Source: Neomoorella stamsii
Lineage (GTDB): Bacteria; Bacillota; DSM-521; Neomoorellales; Neomoorellaceae
Assembly: GCF_002995805.1 (NCBI RefSeq)
Contig: NZ_PVXL01000026.1
Span: 23,537 to 87,536 of the forward strand
Direction of reading: 5' to 3'
Length of the DNA: 64,000 nt
Both the position numbers and the translations under genes were made by a program. The notes beneath the pieces are model-generated. The model searched no databases. It had not been told where the DNA came from and worked only from the letters and a program-made list of their open reading frames with translations. Positions 52,695 to 61,501 of this stretch are shown here, in pieces (position 1 is the first letter of the stretch; each line of letters starts with the position of its first letter).

Positions 52695-53339
52695 ATGCAA
52701 AAGTTAAAGGTTATGCAGCGGATTATCGACTGCGGGATTGTGGCAGTAGTCCGGGCGGAGAATCCGGACCAGGCGCTCAAAATTGCTGAAGCCGTTAAAG
52801 CGGGCGGGGTGGAGGCCATTGAGATCACCCTTACCGTACCGGGGGCGCTGGAAGTTATCAGGGAATTGGCGGCTACTTATCGCCAGGGGGAGATTCTCAT
52901 TGGCGCCGGTACGGTCCTGGATGCTACCACGGCCCGGCTGGCCATCCTGGCCGGGGCCGAGTTCCTGGTTAGCCCTTGCCTGGACCTGGAGATGGTTAAA
53001 ACCTGTAACCGCTACCAGAAAGTCTGTATGGCCGGGGCTATGTCCATAAGAGAAATAGTTGAAGTTATGGAGGCCGGCAGTGATTTCGTCAAGTTTTTCC
53101 CGGGCAGCGCTTTCGGGCCGGAAATGGTTAAAGCCATCAAAGGACCCCTACCCCAGGCGCCAATTATACCTACCGGCGGCGTCAGTCTGGAGAACGTCGG
53201 CCAGTGGATCAAGGCCGGCTGCGAAGCCGTGGGAGTCGGCGGTGAATTGACTAAAGGGGCGAAAACAGGCGACTATGGCCTGGTGGAAGAAACGGCGCGG
53301 CATTTTGTGGCGGCCATCAAAGCGGCTCGGGGGAAATAA
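52695..53339 (+). CDS. eda: KDPG/KHG aldolase
   Basis: A 214-residue 2-dehydro-3-deoxy-phosphogluconate (or 4-hydroxy-2-oxoglutarate) aldolase, class I. The conserved glutamate is in 'GVEAIEITLTVPGALEVI' (about 33-50), the phosphate/substrate strand is 'LIGAGTVLDATTARLAILAGAEFLVSP' (about 75-101), and the Schiff-base lysine is in 'GSDFVKFFPGSAFGPEMVKAIKGPLP' (about 133). 'IIPTGGVSLENVGQWIKAGCEAVGVGGEL' completes the phosphate site. It cleaves KDPG to pyruvate and glyceraldehyde 3-phosphate. KDG kinase follows at 53666, so together they degrade 2-keto-3-deoxygluconate from uronates or gluconate. A TATAAT lies 45 bp upstream. Confidence 0.93.
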   Translation: MQKLKVMQRIIDCGIVAVVRAENPDQALKIAEAVKAGGVEAIEITLTVPGALEVIRELAATYRQGEILIGAGTVLDATTARLAILAGAEFLVSPCLDLEMVKTCNRYQKVCMAGAMSIREIVEVMEAGSDFVKFFPGSAFGPEMVKAIKGPLPQAPIIPTGGVSLENVGQWIKAGCEAVGVGGELTKGAKTGDYGLVEETARHFVAAIKAARGK

Positions 53340-53665
53340 CCTGGCTGAATAACACCATACACCTTCAATGTTAGGCAATTAGCCCCGGCCAGGAAGTGTA
53401 AATTTTAGCGGGTGGCTTTGCCAATCAACCATGCTCCGGGGCGGCACCGGGTAGCACTCAAGCCTCCTGTTAGAATGTCAAACCCCATATTACCGGACCA
53501 ACTGAGAAAACACATATACAGGAGCGGTCAGCCTGCCAGGTACCAGGCAGGAGGTACCCCAACTGGTAGACAGCCTGTTGGGTGCCTGGTTCATCTGTGC
53601 GGGTGCCGCCGGGATGGGGAAGCTCTTGCATATGGCATTAATTTTGCAAGAAGGGAGTTTTTCCT
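53340..53665 (+). other. 326-bp gap between eda and KDG kinase, possible gene debris
   Basis: No supportable gene. CCTGCC (53532-53537) and GGCAGG (53546-53551) form a small hairpin. A short frame near 53560-53650 reads a hydrophobic stretch ('LVDSLLGAWFICAGAAGMG') that may be the tail of a decayed membrane-protein gene, but I cannot name the family. Confidence 0.35.
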
Positions 53666-54688
53666 GTGGCTAAAGTCATTACTTTCGGCGAGATCATGTT
53701 GCGTCTGTCCACGCCCGGCTACCAGCGTTTTGTCCAGGCAGGGTCTTTTGAAGTTACTTACGGCGGCGGCGAGGCCAACGTGGCCTGCTCCCTGGCCAAC
53801 TACGGTGCCAGTGCCGCCTTCGTCACCAAAGTACCGGCCAATCCCCTGGGCCAGGCGGCCATTAACCACCTGCGCCGTTACGGCGTGGATACCAGCTTCA
53901 TCCTGAAAGGCGGTGAGCGCCTGGGGATTTATTTCCTGGAAACAGGGGCCTCCCAGCGGCCTTCCAAAGTAGTCTATGACCGCAAGTACGCCAGCATTGC
54001 CGGGGTCCAGCCGGGTGAATTCGACTGGGCCAGGATCTTTGCCGGCGCCTCATGGTTCCACTTCACCGGCATAACCCCCGCCCTGGGCGAAAATGTGGCC
54101 GCCGTTACCCTGGAAGCCGCCCGGGCGGCTAAGGAAATGGGCCTGACGGTAAGCTGTGACCTGAACTACCGCAAGAACCTGTGGACCCCGGAGCAGGCGC
54201 GGGCCACCATGACCCAGTTGATGGGCTACGTTGATATAGCCATCGGCAACGAAGAAGACGCAGAAAAGGTCTTCGGCATTAAAGCGGCGGCTTCCGATGT
54301 TACCAGAGGGGAGATTAACGAAGAGGGTTACCGCCAGGTGGCCCGGGAGCTGTTGACCCGCTTTAACCTGCAAAAGGTAGCCATAACCTTAAGGGAGAGC
54401 TTTTCCGCTTTTGACAACGGCTGGTCGGCCCTCCTCTATGACGGCCGGGAGTTTTACCGCTCGCGCCGTTACCAGATCCACATTGTGGACCGGGTCGGCG
54501 GCGGTGACGCCTTCGCCGGCGGTTTAATCTATGCCGTCACGGAAGGGTTTGCCCCGGCTGAGGCCCTGGAATTTGCCGTGGCCGCTTCCTGCCTGAAGCA
54601 CACCATCCCCGGCGACTTCAATCATGTCACCAGGGAGGAAGTAATGACCCTCATGCGCGGCGACGCCTCCGGGAGAGTGCAGAGGTGA
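53666..54688 (+). CDS. kdgK: 2-keto-3-deoxygluconate kinase (PfkB family)
   Basis: A 340-residue PfkB-family sugar kinase that phosphorylates KDG to KDPG. N-terminal: 'VITFGEIMLRLSTPGYQRFVQAGSFEVTYGGGEANVACSLANYGA' (about 4-48), matching KdgK rather than fructokinase. The C-terminal PfkB signature with catalytic aspartate is 'IVDRVGGGDAFAGGLIYAV' (about 272-290). Product fits the KDPG aldolase encoded just upstream. GTG start after AGAAGGGAG. A terminator follows 10 bp after the stop. Confidence 0.9.
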   Translation: MAKVITFGEIMLRLSTPGYQRFVQAGSFEVTYGGGEANVACSLANYGASAAFVTKVPANPLGQAAINHLRRYGVDTSFILKGGERLGIYFLETGASQRPSKVVYDRKYASIAGVQPGEFDWARIFAGASWFHFTGITPALGENVAAVTLEAARAAKEMGLTVSCDLNYRKNLWTPEQARATMTQLMGYVDIAIGNEEDAEKVFGIKAAASDVTRGEINEEGYRQVARELLTRFNLQKVAITLRESFSAFDNGWSALLYDGREFYRSRRYQIHIVDRVGGGDAFAGGLIYAVTEGFAPAEALEFAVAASCLKHTIPGDFNHVTREEVMTLMRGDASGRVQR

Positions 54689-54694
54689 ACCAGT

Positions 54695-54730
54695 AAGCCC
54701 TGAAGCCAGCTTCAGGGCTTTTAATTTCTT
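54695..54730 (+). terminator. Terminator after kdgK
   Basis: AAGCCCTGAA (54695-54704) pairs with TTCAGGGCTT (54711-54720), loop GCCAGC, followed by TTAATTTCTTC. Confidence 0.9.
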
Positions 54731-54811
54731 CATTTCTTGCCGGGCTTTTAAAGGTGTCTCCTAAATGGTAAAATGTATATATAAATTAAGTAAAATTAAG
54801 AGGTGGTGCTT

Positions 54812-55042
54812 GTGAGTTTCCAACGTATAACCATAGAACCGGAAAAGATGGGGGGGGTACCCTGTATCCGGGGTCTACGCATTCCTGTTGCTACGGTGGT
54901 TGATCTTTTTGCCAGCGGGCTAAGCCGGGAGGAAATCTTAAAGTATTACCCCGACCTTGAAGCCGAAGATATTACCGAGGCCTTACGTTTTGCTGCTGAA
55001 GCTGTACGCGAACGTGAGTTACCTCTTATCAGCGAACTATGA
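54812..55042 (+). CDS. DUF433 antitoxin-like protein
   Basis: A 76-residue DUF433 protein ('RITIEPEKMGGVPCIRGLRIPVATVVDLFASGLSREEILKYYPDLEAEDITEALRFAAE'), the usual antitoxin partner of DUF5615 PIN-like toxins. DUF433 contains a helix-turn-helix-like fold and can bind the toxin and its own operator. GTG 54812 is chosen because AAGAGG lies about 7 bases upstream; GTG 54803 overlaps that site. It overlaps the toxin start by 4 bp (ATGA). Confidence 0.9.
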   Translation: MSFQRITIEPEKMGGVPCIRGLRIPVATVVDLFASGLSREEILKYYPDLEAEDITEALRFAAEAVRERELPLISEL

Positions 55043-55434
55043 AGTTTTTAGTGGATAACGCCTTGTCACCTTATTTAGCTCAGGAACTATGTAAAGCTGG
55101 CTATGATGCAATACACGTGAGAGATTTAGGAATGGCCGAGGCTCCCGATCAGCTTATCTTTGATCTGGCATCGAGAGATAATCGTATTATTTTAACGGCA
55201 GATACTGATTTCGGTACCCTGTTAGCAACTCGCCAGGCCTCAAGCCCATCGGTGATAATCTTTCGCCAGCCTGATAAAAGACCGGCAACTATATTGGCTT
55301 TATGCCGGGCTAACCTACCAGGGCTATCTGAAGTTCTCCAACGAGGTGCGGTAGTAGTATTTCAAAGCCGGAGGATCCGGGTGCGACGGTTACCTTTTTT
55401 GCCTCGGAATAATGGAACGCAAGGAACAGGATGA
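55039..55434 (+). CDS. DUF5615 PIN-like toxin
   Basis: A 131-residue Mut7-C/PIN-like protein: 'MKFLVDNALSPYLAQELCKAGYDAIHVRDLGMAEAPDQLIFDLASRDNRIILTADTDFGTLLA'. Conserved acidic residues of the nuclease-type centre are D6, D29 and the D-x-D in 'TADTDFG' (about 54-57). DUF433-DUF5615 pairs are predicted type II toxin-antitoxin modules. Its last 15 residues are arginine- and asparagine-rich and run into the terminator stem, so the original C terminus may be shorter or altered. Confidence 0.88.
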   Translation: MKFLVDNALSPYLAQELCKAGYDAIHVRDLGMAEAPDQLIFDLASRDNRIILTADTDFGTLLATRQASSPSVIIFRQPDKRPATILALCRANLPGLSEVLQRGAVVVFQSRRIRVRRLPFLPRNNGTQGTG

Positions 55435-55475
55435 AGCCCCTGATGGCAGGGGCTTCATCCTGTTTAGGCCGCAAA
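55425..55475 (+). terminator. Terminator overlapping the end of the toxin gene
   Basis: A 16-bp perfect stem (55425-55440 with 55449-55464; loop TGATGGCA). Its left arm lies inside the last codons of the toxin gene. A-rich then T-rich sequence (GCAAAATTTTTTC) follows about 7 bases later. Confidence 0.75.
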
Positions 55476-55491
55476 ATTTTTTCTTACCCCG

Positions 55492-55520
55492 GCAGGAATT
55501 TGACGGGCCGCAGCAAATAT
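55492..55520 (+). promoter_or_regulatory. Sigma-H-like promoter upstream of the lacI-type gene
   Basis: GCAGGAA (55492-55498), 15 bases, CAAATAT (55514-55520), preceded by AAAATTTTTTCTTACC. The -10 half has A for G (AGCAAAT), making it the weakest of the eight, but the spacing is exact. Confidence 0.45.
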
Positions 55521-55531
55521 GTTTTACAAAC

Positions 55532-55553
55532 GATTGCACAATGGATTGCACAA
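55532..55553. promoter_or_regulatory. Tandem GATTGCACAA repeats, possible LacI operator
   Basis: GATTGCACAA at 55532-55541 and again at 55544-55553, flanked by ACAAAC and GGTTTG, in the leader of the lacI-type gene and just past the promoter. This suits autoregulation by the encoded repressor. Confidence 0.4.
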
Positions 55554-55579
55554 AGGTTTGCAGCAAAGGAAGCTCGAGC

Positions 55580-56608
55580 ATGGTCAATATCAAAGAAGTT
55601 GCCGAGAGGGCCGGGGTTTCGCCCAGCACCGTTTCCCGGGCCTTAAGCGGCCGGGTGGCAGTCAGCCCGGAAACGAAAGAAAAAGTCATACGCGCCGTAC
55701 GTGAGCTTAACTACCAGCCTAATGCCCTGGCCAAGGGTTTGAAAGAAGGCCGCTCCAGGACCATCGGCCTGATCATTCCCAATGTGCGTAACCTGGTTTT
55801 CCCGGCGGCCATCAAAGGGATAACCGATGTGGCCAAAAAGTATGGCTATACCGTTATCCTATGCAATACCGACGAAGATATAGAAACAGAGAAAGCCTAT
55901 GTCGACAACCTGCGCAAGAGGCTGGTCGACGGCCTGATTTTTTCCACGGCCACGGCCGCCAGTACCCACATTTTGGAACTCAAAGAGCAGGGTTTCCCGG
56001 TAGTACTCATGATCCGCCACCTGGAAGACAAAGTGGATGCTGTAATCGTCGATAACTACCGCGGTGGTTACGAAGCCACCCAATTCCTTATCCAGCGCGG
56101 CTACCGGCGTATAGCCTTTGTTAACGGCACTTTAGAGCTGGACCTCTACCGCCAGCGTTTTGCCGGATACCAGGCGGCCCTTGCGGAGGCCGGTATAGCC
56201 TATAACGAGGACCTTGTTGTTCACGGTACCCGGGACTGGGAGGACGGCTACAGGGCCATCCTTACCATCCTGGAGAGGGGCCAGGAACCGGACGCTGTCT
56301 TTGCCGCCAGCGATCCCAAGGCCCTGGGGGTTATCAAGGCTTTAAAGGCAAAGGGTCTGCGGGTACCGGACGATATTGCTGTCATGGGTTATGACAACCT
56401 GGACATGTCAGAACTAATGGACCCTCCTCTGACCACGATGGCCCAGCCCTTTTACGAAGTTGGCCAGAGGGCGGCGGAGCGGTTGATCAAGTTGATTAAC
56501 AGCAAGCGGAAAAATAAACCTATGGTTGAAAGACTACCAGCCCAATTACTGGTGCGATCTTCGGTAGATTATGGACTGGCCGGCCAGGTTATTGCTACTG
56601 GCAAATAA
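55580..56608 (+). CDS. LacI-family transcriptional regulator
   Basis: A 342-residue LacI/GalR regulator. The N-terminal HTH is 'NIKEVAERAGVSPSTVSRALSGRVAVSPETKEKVIRAVRELNYQPNALAKGL' (about 3-54). The periplasmic-binding-protein-like sugar domain follows ('TIGLIIPNVRNLVFPAAIKGITDVAKKYGYTVILCNTDED', 'RGYRRIAFVNGTLELDLYRQRFAGYQAAL', 'DDIAVMGYDNLDMSELMDPPLTTMAQP'). ATG 55580 is chosen since the HTH begins there and AAGGAAGC precedes it. Given the KDG genes upstream and the dehydrogenase genes downstream, a sugar-acid effector is plausible. Confidence 0.92.
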   Translation: MVNIKEVAERAGVSPSTVSRALSGRVAVSPETKEKVIRAVRELNYQPNALAKGLKEGRSRTIGLIIPNVRNLVFPAAIKGITDVAKKYGYTVILCNTDEDIETEKAYVDNLRKRLVDGLIFSTATAASTHILELKEQGFPVVLMIRHLEDKVDAVIVDNYRGGYEATQFLIQRGYRRIAFVNGTLELDLYRQRFAGYQAALAEAGIAYNEDLVVHGTRDWEDGYRAILTILERGQEPDAVFAASDPKALGVIKALKAKGLRVPDDIAVMGYDNLDMSELMDPPLTTMAQPFYEVGQRAAERLIKLINSKRKNKPMVERLPAQLLVRSSVDYGLAGQVIATGK

Positions 56609-56639
56609 AACAGCCGCCATCATCTGCTGGTTACCAATG

Positions 56640-57796
56640 GTGCCCAGCTGGCCATCGACAAGATCAATAAAAAGAGGGCGGTATCAATGGTAAGAAACTG
56701 AAGCTGGTTACCTATGATACCAAAAATGACGTCCAGGAAGCTATCAACGCCTACAACCGCCTGGCTACCCAGGATAAAGCCGTGGCCATAATCGGCCCGC
56801 AGGGCAACAATATCGGCATCGCCCTCGCACCAGTTGCCGAAAACACTAAAGTAGCTATCCTGGGAGCTTTATTGACGAAAGGGCGACGACGAAAAACGAC
56901 GGCAAGCCGTAGGCCTATAACTTCCTGGTCCAGCCCAGCAGCGTGCAACAGGCCGAGATCGTCGCCAGCTACACACTGGAAAAATTGAATTTAAAAAAGG
57001 TCGGCGTTCTGTACAACCAGGCCAATGCCTACTCTGTTTCCCTGGCCAAGCCCTTTATCGATTATATGAAGAGCCACGGCGGGCAGGTAGTATCCGAGCA
57101 GATGTACAAGACAGGGGATAAAGATTTCAAAACCCAGCTGGGCATTTCCCTTGGTGCGGTATATGCTTTGATCGCCGTGGGGTTTGCCATCATCGGTTAT
57201 ACCCTCTATCCCCAACTCGGCCAATTGGTGGTCAAAGGTTTTATCGCATCCGTGATTGATGGCCTGGGCAGCTTGCCCGGGGCGGTTATCGGCGCCTTTC
57301 TTTTAGGAATAATTTTATTGGGCCCAACGGGGCCGGCAAGACGACGATTTTTAATATTATCTCCGGCGCTTATAAGGCCGATAGCGGCCAGGTGCTGCTG
57401 GCGGGCCGGGATAGGGTTAATTGCCGCCTTAAAGGCCGCCGGGGCCGCCAGCGTCGGTTTAATTAGCGGTGGCAACACTAACCCCATTGTCGACTGGTTG
57501 GTGCAGACAGGTTCCTCCATTCTCATGGCCGACTACGGCACCGACCTGGAGGCTTATAAAGCAAAGTCCTGGACAGCAGGGATCGTCCTGCGGGGCAGCA
57601 TCCAGGCACGGGTATGGAGACCGGTCCCAAAGAGCTGATTGCTGTTCAGGCCAGGGAAGTCCTGGCCAAAGGAGCACCTGGCGGCGGGTTTATCCTGGGA
57701 TGCGACGTTGTTCCCTACGGCGCCCCGCCGGAAAAAGTGCTCTACTTGAAACAAGTACTGGCAGCATACATGGCAGAACACGGGGGAATAGCATGA
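56640..57796 (+). pseudogene. Fused remnants of a liv-type ABC transporter and a UroD-like methyltransferase
   Basis: Four broken genes lie end to end. (1) 56640-57140: LivK-like substrate-binding protein ('AIDKIN', then in other frames 'LVTYDTKNDVQEAINAYNRLATQ', 'YNFLVQPSSVQQAEIVASYTLEKLNLKKVGVLYNQANAYSVSLAK'), with a frameshift near 56675 and an in-frame TAG near 56910. (2) 57141-57313: LivH-like permease with its start ('GISLGAVYALIAVGFAI') joined to its end ('[28 protein letters not shown]'). (3) 57320-57420: LivG-like ATPase with Walker [10 protein letters not shown] and only about 33 codons. (4) 57421-57796: UroD/MtaA-like C terminus ('NPIVDWLVQTGSSILMADYGTDLEAYKAKS', then frameshifted 'METGPKELIAVQAREVLAKGAPGGGFILGCDVVPYGAPPEKVLY'). 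Large internal deletions have fused them. The last frame ends in ATGA overlapping the next gene. Confidence 0.88.
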
Positions 57797-58881
57797 AAGC
57801 TCAAGCCTATGTTTTAGAAGTGTTTAATGAACCTCTGGCAGCACGGGAAATAAACATTCCCAACCTGGAGCCGGGGCAGGTGCTGGTAAAAATAAAAGCC
57901 GCCGGTATCTGCGGCTCTGACCTGCACATCTGGCAGGGAGAGGACCCGCGCGTCAAGTTACCTATGATTTTGGGCCACGAAGGCGTTGGCGAGGTGGCCG
58001 CCATTAAAGGAAAAAAGCTAACGGTAGAAGGTGAAGAACTGAAGGAGGGCGACCTTATTTTCTGGAACCGGGGTGTTTCCTGCGGCCACTGCTACTACTG
58101 CGCCGTGCTGCGGGAACCGTCTTTATGCCCCAACCGGGTCGTCCAGGGGATTAATATTTCCACTACCGAACCGCCGTATTTAAACGGATGTTATGCCGAA
58201 TATATCATTCTGCAGCCCGGTGCGGACATATTCCGGGTGCCGGCGGGAGTTGACCCCGCGGTGCTGGTGGCGGCCTCCTGTTCAGGGGCTACAGCGGCCC
58301 ACGGCTTCGACCTGGTGCGTCCCGAACCTGGCGACACGGTGGTTGTTATCGGACCCGGGCCTTTAGGCCTGTTTGCCGTAGCCTTTGCCCGGGCCTATGG
58401 AGCAACTACAGTCATCGTGAGCGGTGGCTCTAAAACACGCCTGGAAATGGGGCGGCAATTCGGGGCGACTGTTACCCTGGACCGCCATGCAGTCCAGGAT
58501 GAGGAGCGGCGGCAGATAATTCTGGACCTGACCCACGGTCGCGGCGCCGATCTGGTCGTCGAGGCTGCGGGTAATGCTGCAGCTTTGCAGGAAGCCATTA
58601 CCCTGGTGCGGCCCGGGGGGACGGTCCTCAGCGTGGGTTTTGGCCAGCCGGGAGGGACCTTCGCCTTTGACGGTTACCAGCACCTGGCCCGGCGCAATAT
58701 CCGTTTACAAGGGGTGTGGGTCAGCGACACCCGCCATGTTTACCGGGCCATGGCCATGATCCTGGCACGGCCTGAGCTTTTTGCCCGCATGATTACCCAC
58801 CGTTTCCCTCTGGCCCGGGTTAATGAGGCTTTAAGAGTTATGGCCAGCAGGGAAGCCGTTAAGGCAGTGCTTATCCCGTAG
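57793..58881 (+). CDS. Zinc-dependent medium-chain alcohol dehydrogenase
   Basis: A 362-residue MDR-family dehydrogenase. The catalytic zinc ligands are in 'AAGICGSDLHIW' (about 35-46) and 'LGHEGVGEVAAI' (about 60-71). The structural zinc site is 'GVSCGHCYYCAVLREPSLCPN' (about 95-115). The NAD(P) fold starts with 'VVVIGPGPLGLFAVAFARAYGA' (about 180-200). It resembles threonine/sorbitol-dehydrogenase-like enzymes acting on sugar alcohols or sugar acids; substrate unknown. The start overlaps the stop of the decayed UroD-like remnant (ATGA), implying it was translationally coupled in the ancestral operon. Confidence 0.9.
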   Translation: MKAQAYVLEVFNEPLAAREINIPNLEPGQVLVKIKAAGICGSDLHIWQGEDPRVKLPMILGHEGVGEVAAIKGKKLTVEGEELKEGDLIFWNRGVSCGHCYYCAVLREPSLCPNRVVQGINISTTEPPYLNGCYAEYIILQPGADIFRVPAGVDPAVLVAASCSGATAAHGFDLVRPEPGDTVVVIGPGPLGLFAVAFARAYGATTVIVSGGSKTRLEMGRQFGATVTLDRHAVQDEERRQIILDLTHGRGADLVVEAAGNAAALQEAITLVRPGGTVLSVGFGQPGGTFAFDGYQHLARRNIRLQGVWVSDTRHVYRAMAMILARPELFARMITHRFPLARVNEALRVMASREAVKAVLIP

Positions 58882-58946
58882 AAAACTGTCTTTGATTACT
58901 GGCAAAAGGAACGGGAAGGCAAACTAAAGATGGGGTAGATTTAAAT

Positions 58947-60800
58947 ATGGAGCAATATACTTGCGATGTTTTGGTAGTCGGCGGTGGCGGGGCGGCCCTG
59001 CGGGCAGCCATTGCCGCCCAGGAGTATACCCCGGCTTTAAAAGTGATCCTGGCCACCAAGGGAATGCTGGGCAAGAGCGGGGTGACGGCCACGGCCTGCT
59101 CCGACCGCATGGCCTTCCACGCGACCTTACCCCATACCCCTCCGGGAGGGCCGGACGCCTGGCGCTACCATACCGAAGATATTTACCGCCTCGGCGGCCT
59201 GGTTTCTGACTGGGACCTGGCCGTAACGTTAGCCCGGGAAGCTGAAACTGCTTTTAACTACCTGGATGCCCTGGGTGTTCCTTTCGTGAAGGAGGGGGGA
59301 AAGGCACGCCAGTTTGTAACCGATGGCTCCGACTTCCCCCGGGCCTGCTATACCGGCCCCAGGACGGCTATTCATATTGAGGCAGCCCTGGTAGAACGTT
59401 TGCGCCAGTTGCCGGTGCAGGTCCTGAATTTTACCATGGTCGCCCGGTTAATTACCAGCCAGGGAAGGGTAATCGGCGCCCTGGCCCTGGATACCCGCCG
59501 GCGCCACGACCCGGCTGCCGCGCTGAAAGTTATCTCCGCCAGGACAGTCATCCTGGCGACCGGCGGTGCGGGCCAGGTTTACCGGACCAATGTTTTTCCC
59601 GGCGGCATGACCGGTGACGGCTACGCCCTGGCTTATGCCGCCGGCGCGGAGCTGGTCAATATGGAGTTTATCCAGATCGGCCTGGCCTCCCTGAAGACTA
59701 AATTAAATTGTTCCGGGAGCATGCTGCGCGCCCTGCCGCGGTTAGTTAACGACCGGGGCGAAGAATTCCTGGGACGCTATTTCCCGCCGGGTACCCCGGC
59801 CAGGGTGGTAATGAACCTGCTGTTCCGCAAGGGAGCAAGCTGGCCGGTTACCTACGAGCATCCCACGCATATTGTTGACGTGGCAGTCTACCAGGAAATC
59901 GCTGCCGGGCGTAAAGTCTACCTGGACTACAGCCGGAACCCTGCCGGCTTCCAATGGGACGAACTGGTGGAAGAAAATCGCCAGCGTTATTTTAGTGAAG
60001 TTACTGTTGACCTGGGGATGGAAAGGCGCTTGGCCAGTCCTTTACATCGCCTGAGGGAAATTAATCCCGAAAGTATCGCCTGGCTAAAAGAGAGGGGGCT
60101 GGACCTGGAGGCCGGAGCAAAGGTTCAAGTAGCACCCTGCATCCAGCACTTCCAGGGTGGTGTCAAGATCAGGCAGGCCGGCAGGACGGCTGTTGCCGGC
60201 CTTTATGCTGCCGGAGAGGTGGCCGGCGGCCAGCACGGGGCCAACAGACCGGGGGGCAACGCACTGCTGGACGGCCAGGTCTTTGGCCGCCTGGCCGGGG
60301 AAGAGGCGGCCAGAGAAGCCGTCAGCGTACCCCCTGTAGAAGTGCCGGCGGTCGAGATTGAGGGATTTCTTGCCCGGACGCAGAATATGCTTGATAAAGG
60401 CGACATACCGGCCGGGGAGTTGCGGCAGAGGTTGCAGGATCTGATGAACCGGGTGGCCAGCGTAGTGAGGACAGAGGAGGGGCTGCGGCTGGGCCTAGAA
60501 AAGCTATCCGGGCTGCAGAAACTGGCGCAGCAGGTCGACGAGCACGGCCTGGTCTACGCCCTGGAGAACGAAAACATGCTCCTGGTGGCAGAAATGATCC
60601 TGCGGGCGGCCCTGCAGCGGGATGAGAGCCGCGGCCCCCACCTGCGTTTTCTTAAAGCAACCGATGTTACCCCGGTATCCCGCCGGGACCCGGAATGGCA
60701 GCGCTACCTGGTCATTAGCCGTAAGGATGGGCGGATGAAGATAACGGCACAAGAACCGGTACGGCCACTGCTTTCGTCTGCCGATAGGCATCCACAATAG
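58947..60800 (+). CDS. FAD-dependent oxidoreductase of the NadB/SdhA/FrdA family
   Basis: A 617-residue flavoprotein. The dinucleotide-binding motif is 'DVLVVGGGGAALRAAIAA' (about 6-23), followed by 'GKSGVTATACSDRMA' in place of the usual flavin-attachment histidine region. The FAD contact 'ILATGGAGQVYRTNVFPGGMTGDGYALAYAAGAELVNMEFIQ' is near 210-250, 'GLYAAGEVAGGQHGANRPGGNALLDGQVFGRLAGEEAA' near 420-460, and the helical C-terminal domain follows. It may oxidise or reduce a dicarboxylate or an L-aspartate-like substrate. Partner Fe-S or membrane subunits are absent nearby, so it is not a standard succinate dehydrogenase. Confidence 0.85.
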   Translation: MEQYTCDVLVVGGGGAALRAAIAAQEYTPALKVILATKGMLGKSGVTATACSDRMAFHATLPHTPPGGPDAWRYHTEDIYRLGGLVSDWDLAVTLAREAETAFNYLDALGVPFVKEGGKARQFVTDGSDFPRACYTGPRTAIHIEAALVERLRQLPVQVLNFTMVARLITSQGRVIGALALDTRRRHDPAAALKVISARTVILATGGAGQVYRTNVFPGGMTGDGYALAYAAGAELVNMEFIQIGLASLKTKLNCSGSMLRALPRLVNDRGEEFLGRYFPPGTPARVVMNLLFRKGASWPVTYEHPTHIVDVAVYQEIAAGRKVYLDYSRNPAGFQWDELVEENRQRYFSEVTVDLGMERRLASPLHRLREINPESIAWLKERGLDLEAGAKVQVAPCIQHFQGGVKIRQAGRTAVAGLYAAGEVAGGQHGANRPGGNALLDGQVFGRLAGEEAAREAVSVPPVEVPAVEIEGFLARTQNMLDKGDIPAGELRQRLQDLMNRVASVVRTEEGLRLGLEKLSGLQKLAQQVDEHGLVYALENENMLLVAEMILRAALQRDESRGPHLRFLKATDVTPVSRRDPEWQRYLVISRKDGRMKITAQEPVRPLLSSADRHPQ

Positions 60801-60874
60801 GCCTGCCGTGAGTACCGGAACACCGGCTTATAAGTGTATATGTCGGAATTATCGCCAGAAATGGTTACCAGGAT

Positions 60875-61421
60875 ATGCCATTAAATTATCCTTTATTAGA
60901 CTATAGTACCCGGCATGACCTCTCCGAACCCATCAAGCTGGTGCGCCTACTCAAGGAAAAGGTTAGCGCTGGTCAGCATTTCGGCCGGCAATCCTTATTA
61001 TACCAACCCGGAAGTGACCCACCCCTTTGATATACCACCCAAGGGGGCCGACCTGCCAGCGGAGCATCCCCTGGAGAGCGTCGCCCGGATGTTTAAGATT
61101 ACCCGGGAAATACAGGAGGCCGAACCTGGACTGGCCGTGGTCGGCAGCGGCTACAGCTGGCTGCGGCAGTTTTTCGGCCACGCGGCGGCCGCAAATATCG
61201 CCCGCGGCGCAGCAACCCTGGCTGGTGCCGGGAGGCTGGCCTTCGCCTATCCCGATTTCGCTCGGGACCTGCTTATCAATGGCCAGCTGGATGAGCGCCA
61301 GGTCTGCATAGCCTGCAGCCGCTGCACCCAGATCATGCGCGACGGTGGCAGGACCGGCTACGTCGTCAGGGACGTGGAGATATATTTGCCTATTTATAAA
61401 GAGATTTCCCTCGCTCCTTAG
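60875..61421 (+). pseudogene. Truncated, frameshifted NADH:flavin oxidoreductase (Old Yellow Enzyme family)
   Basis: Only the C-terminal part of the FMN barrel remains. 'DYSTRHDLSEPIKLVRLLKEK' reads in one frame to about 60960. A single-base change then shifts to 'ALVSISAGNPYYTNPEVTHPFDIPPKGADLP' and on to the cluster-binding end 'VCIACSRCTQIMRDGGRTGYVVRD'. The N-terminal half of the TIM barrel and its catalytic residues are absent. It follows the FAD protein by 75 bp and may once have been its redox partner. Confidence 0.82.
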
Positions 61422-61501
61422 AGTATGCCCCTGGTTAGCACGGAAATAGCCTTTAACCAATTCATTGGTGGTTGTGCCGGGTAGATAGATATGAGCAGTT
61501 A

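Noticed and set aside
53412..53906. 164-codon ORF overlapping the start of KDG kinase
   Set aside because: It runs into kdgK in another frame and shows no recognisable domain; composition is typical of a shadow frame in GC-rich DNA.
57469..57792. N-terminal extension of the alcohol dehydrogenase ORF
   Set aside because: The extension lies in a wrong frame across the UroD-like relic. The dehydrogenase family begins at the ATG at 57793.
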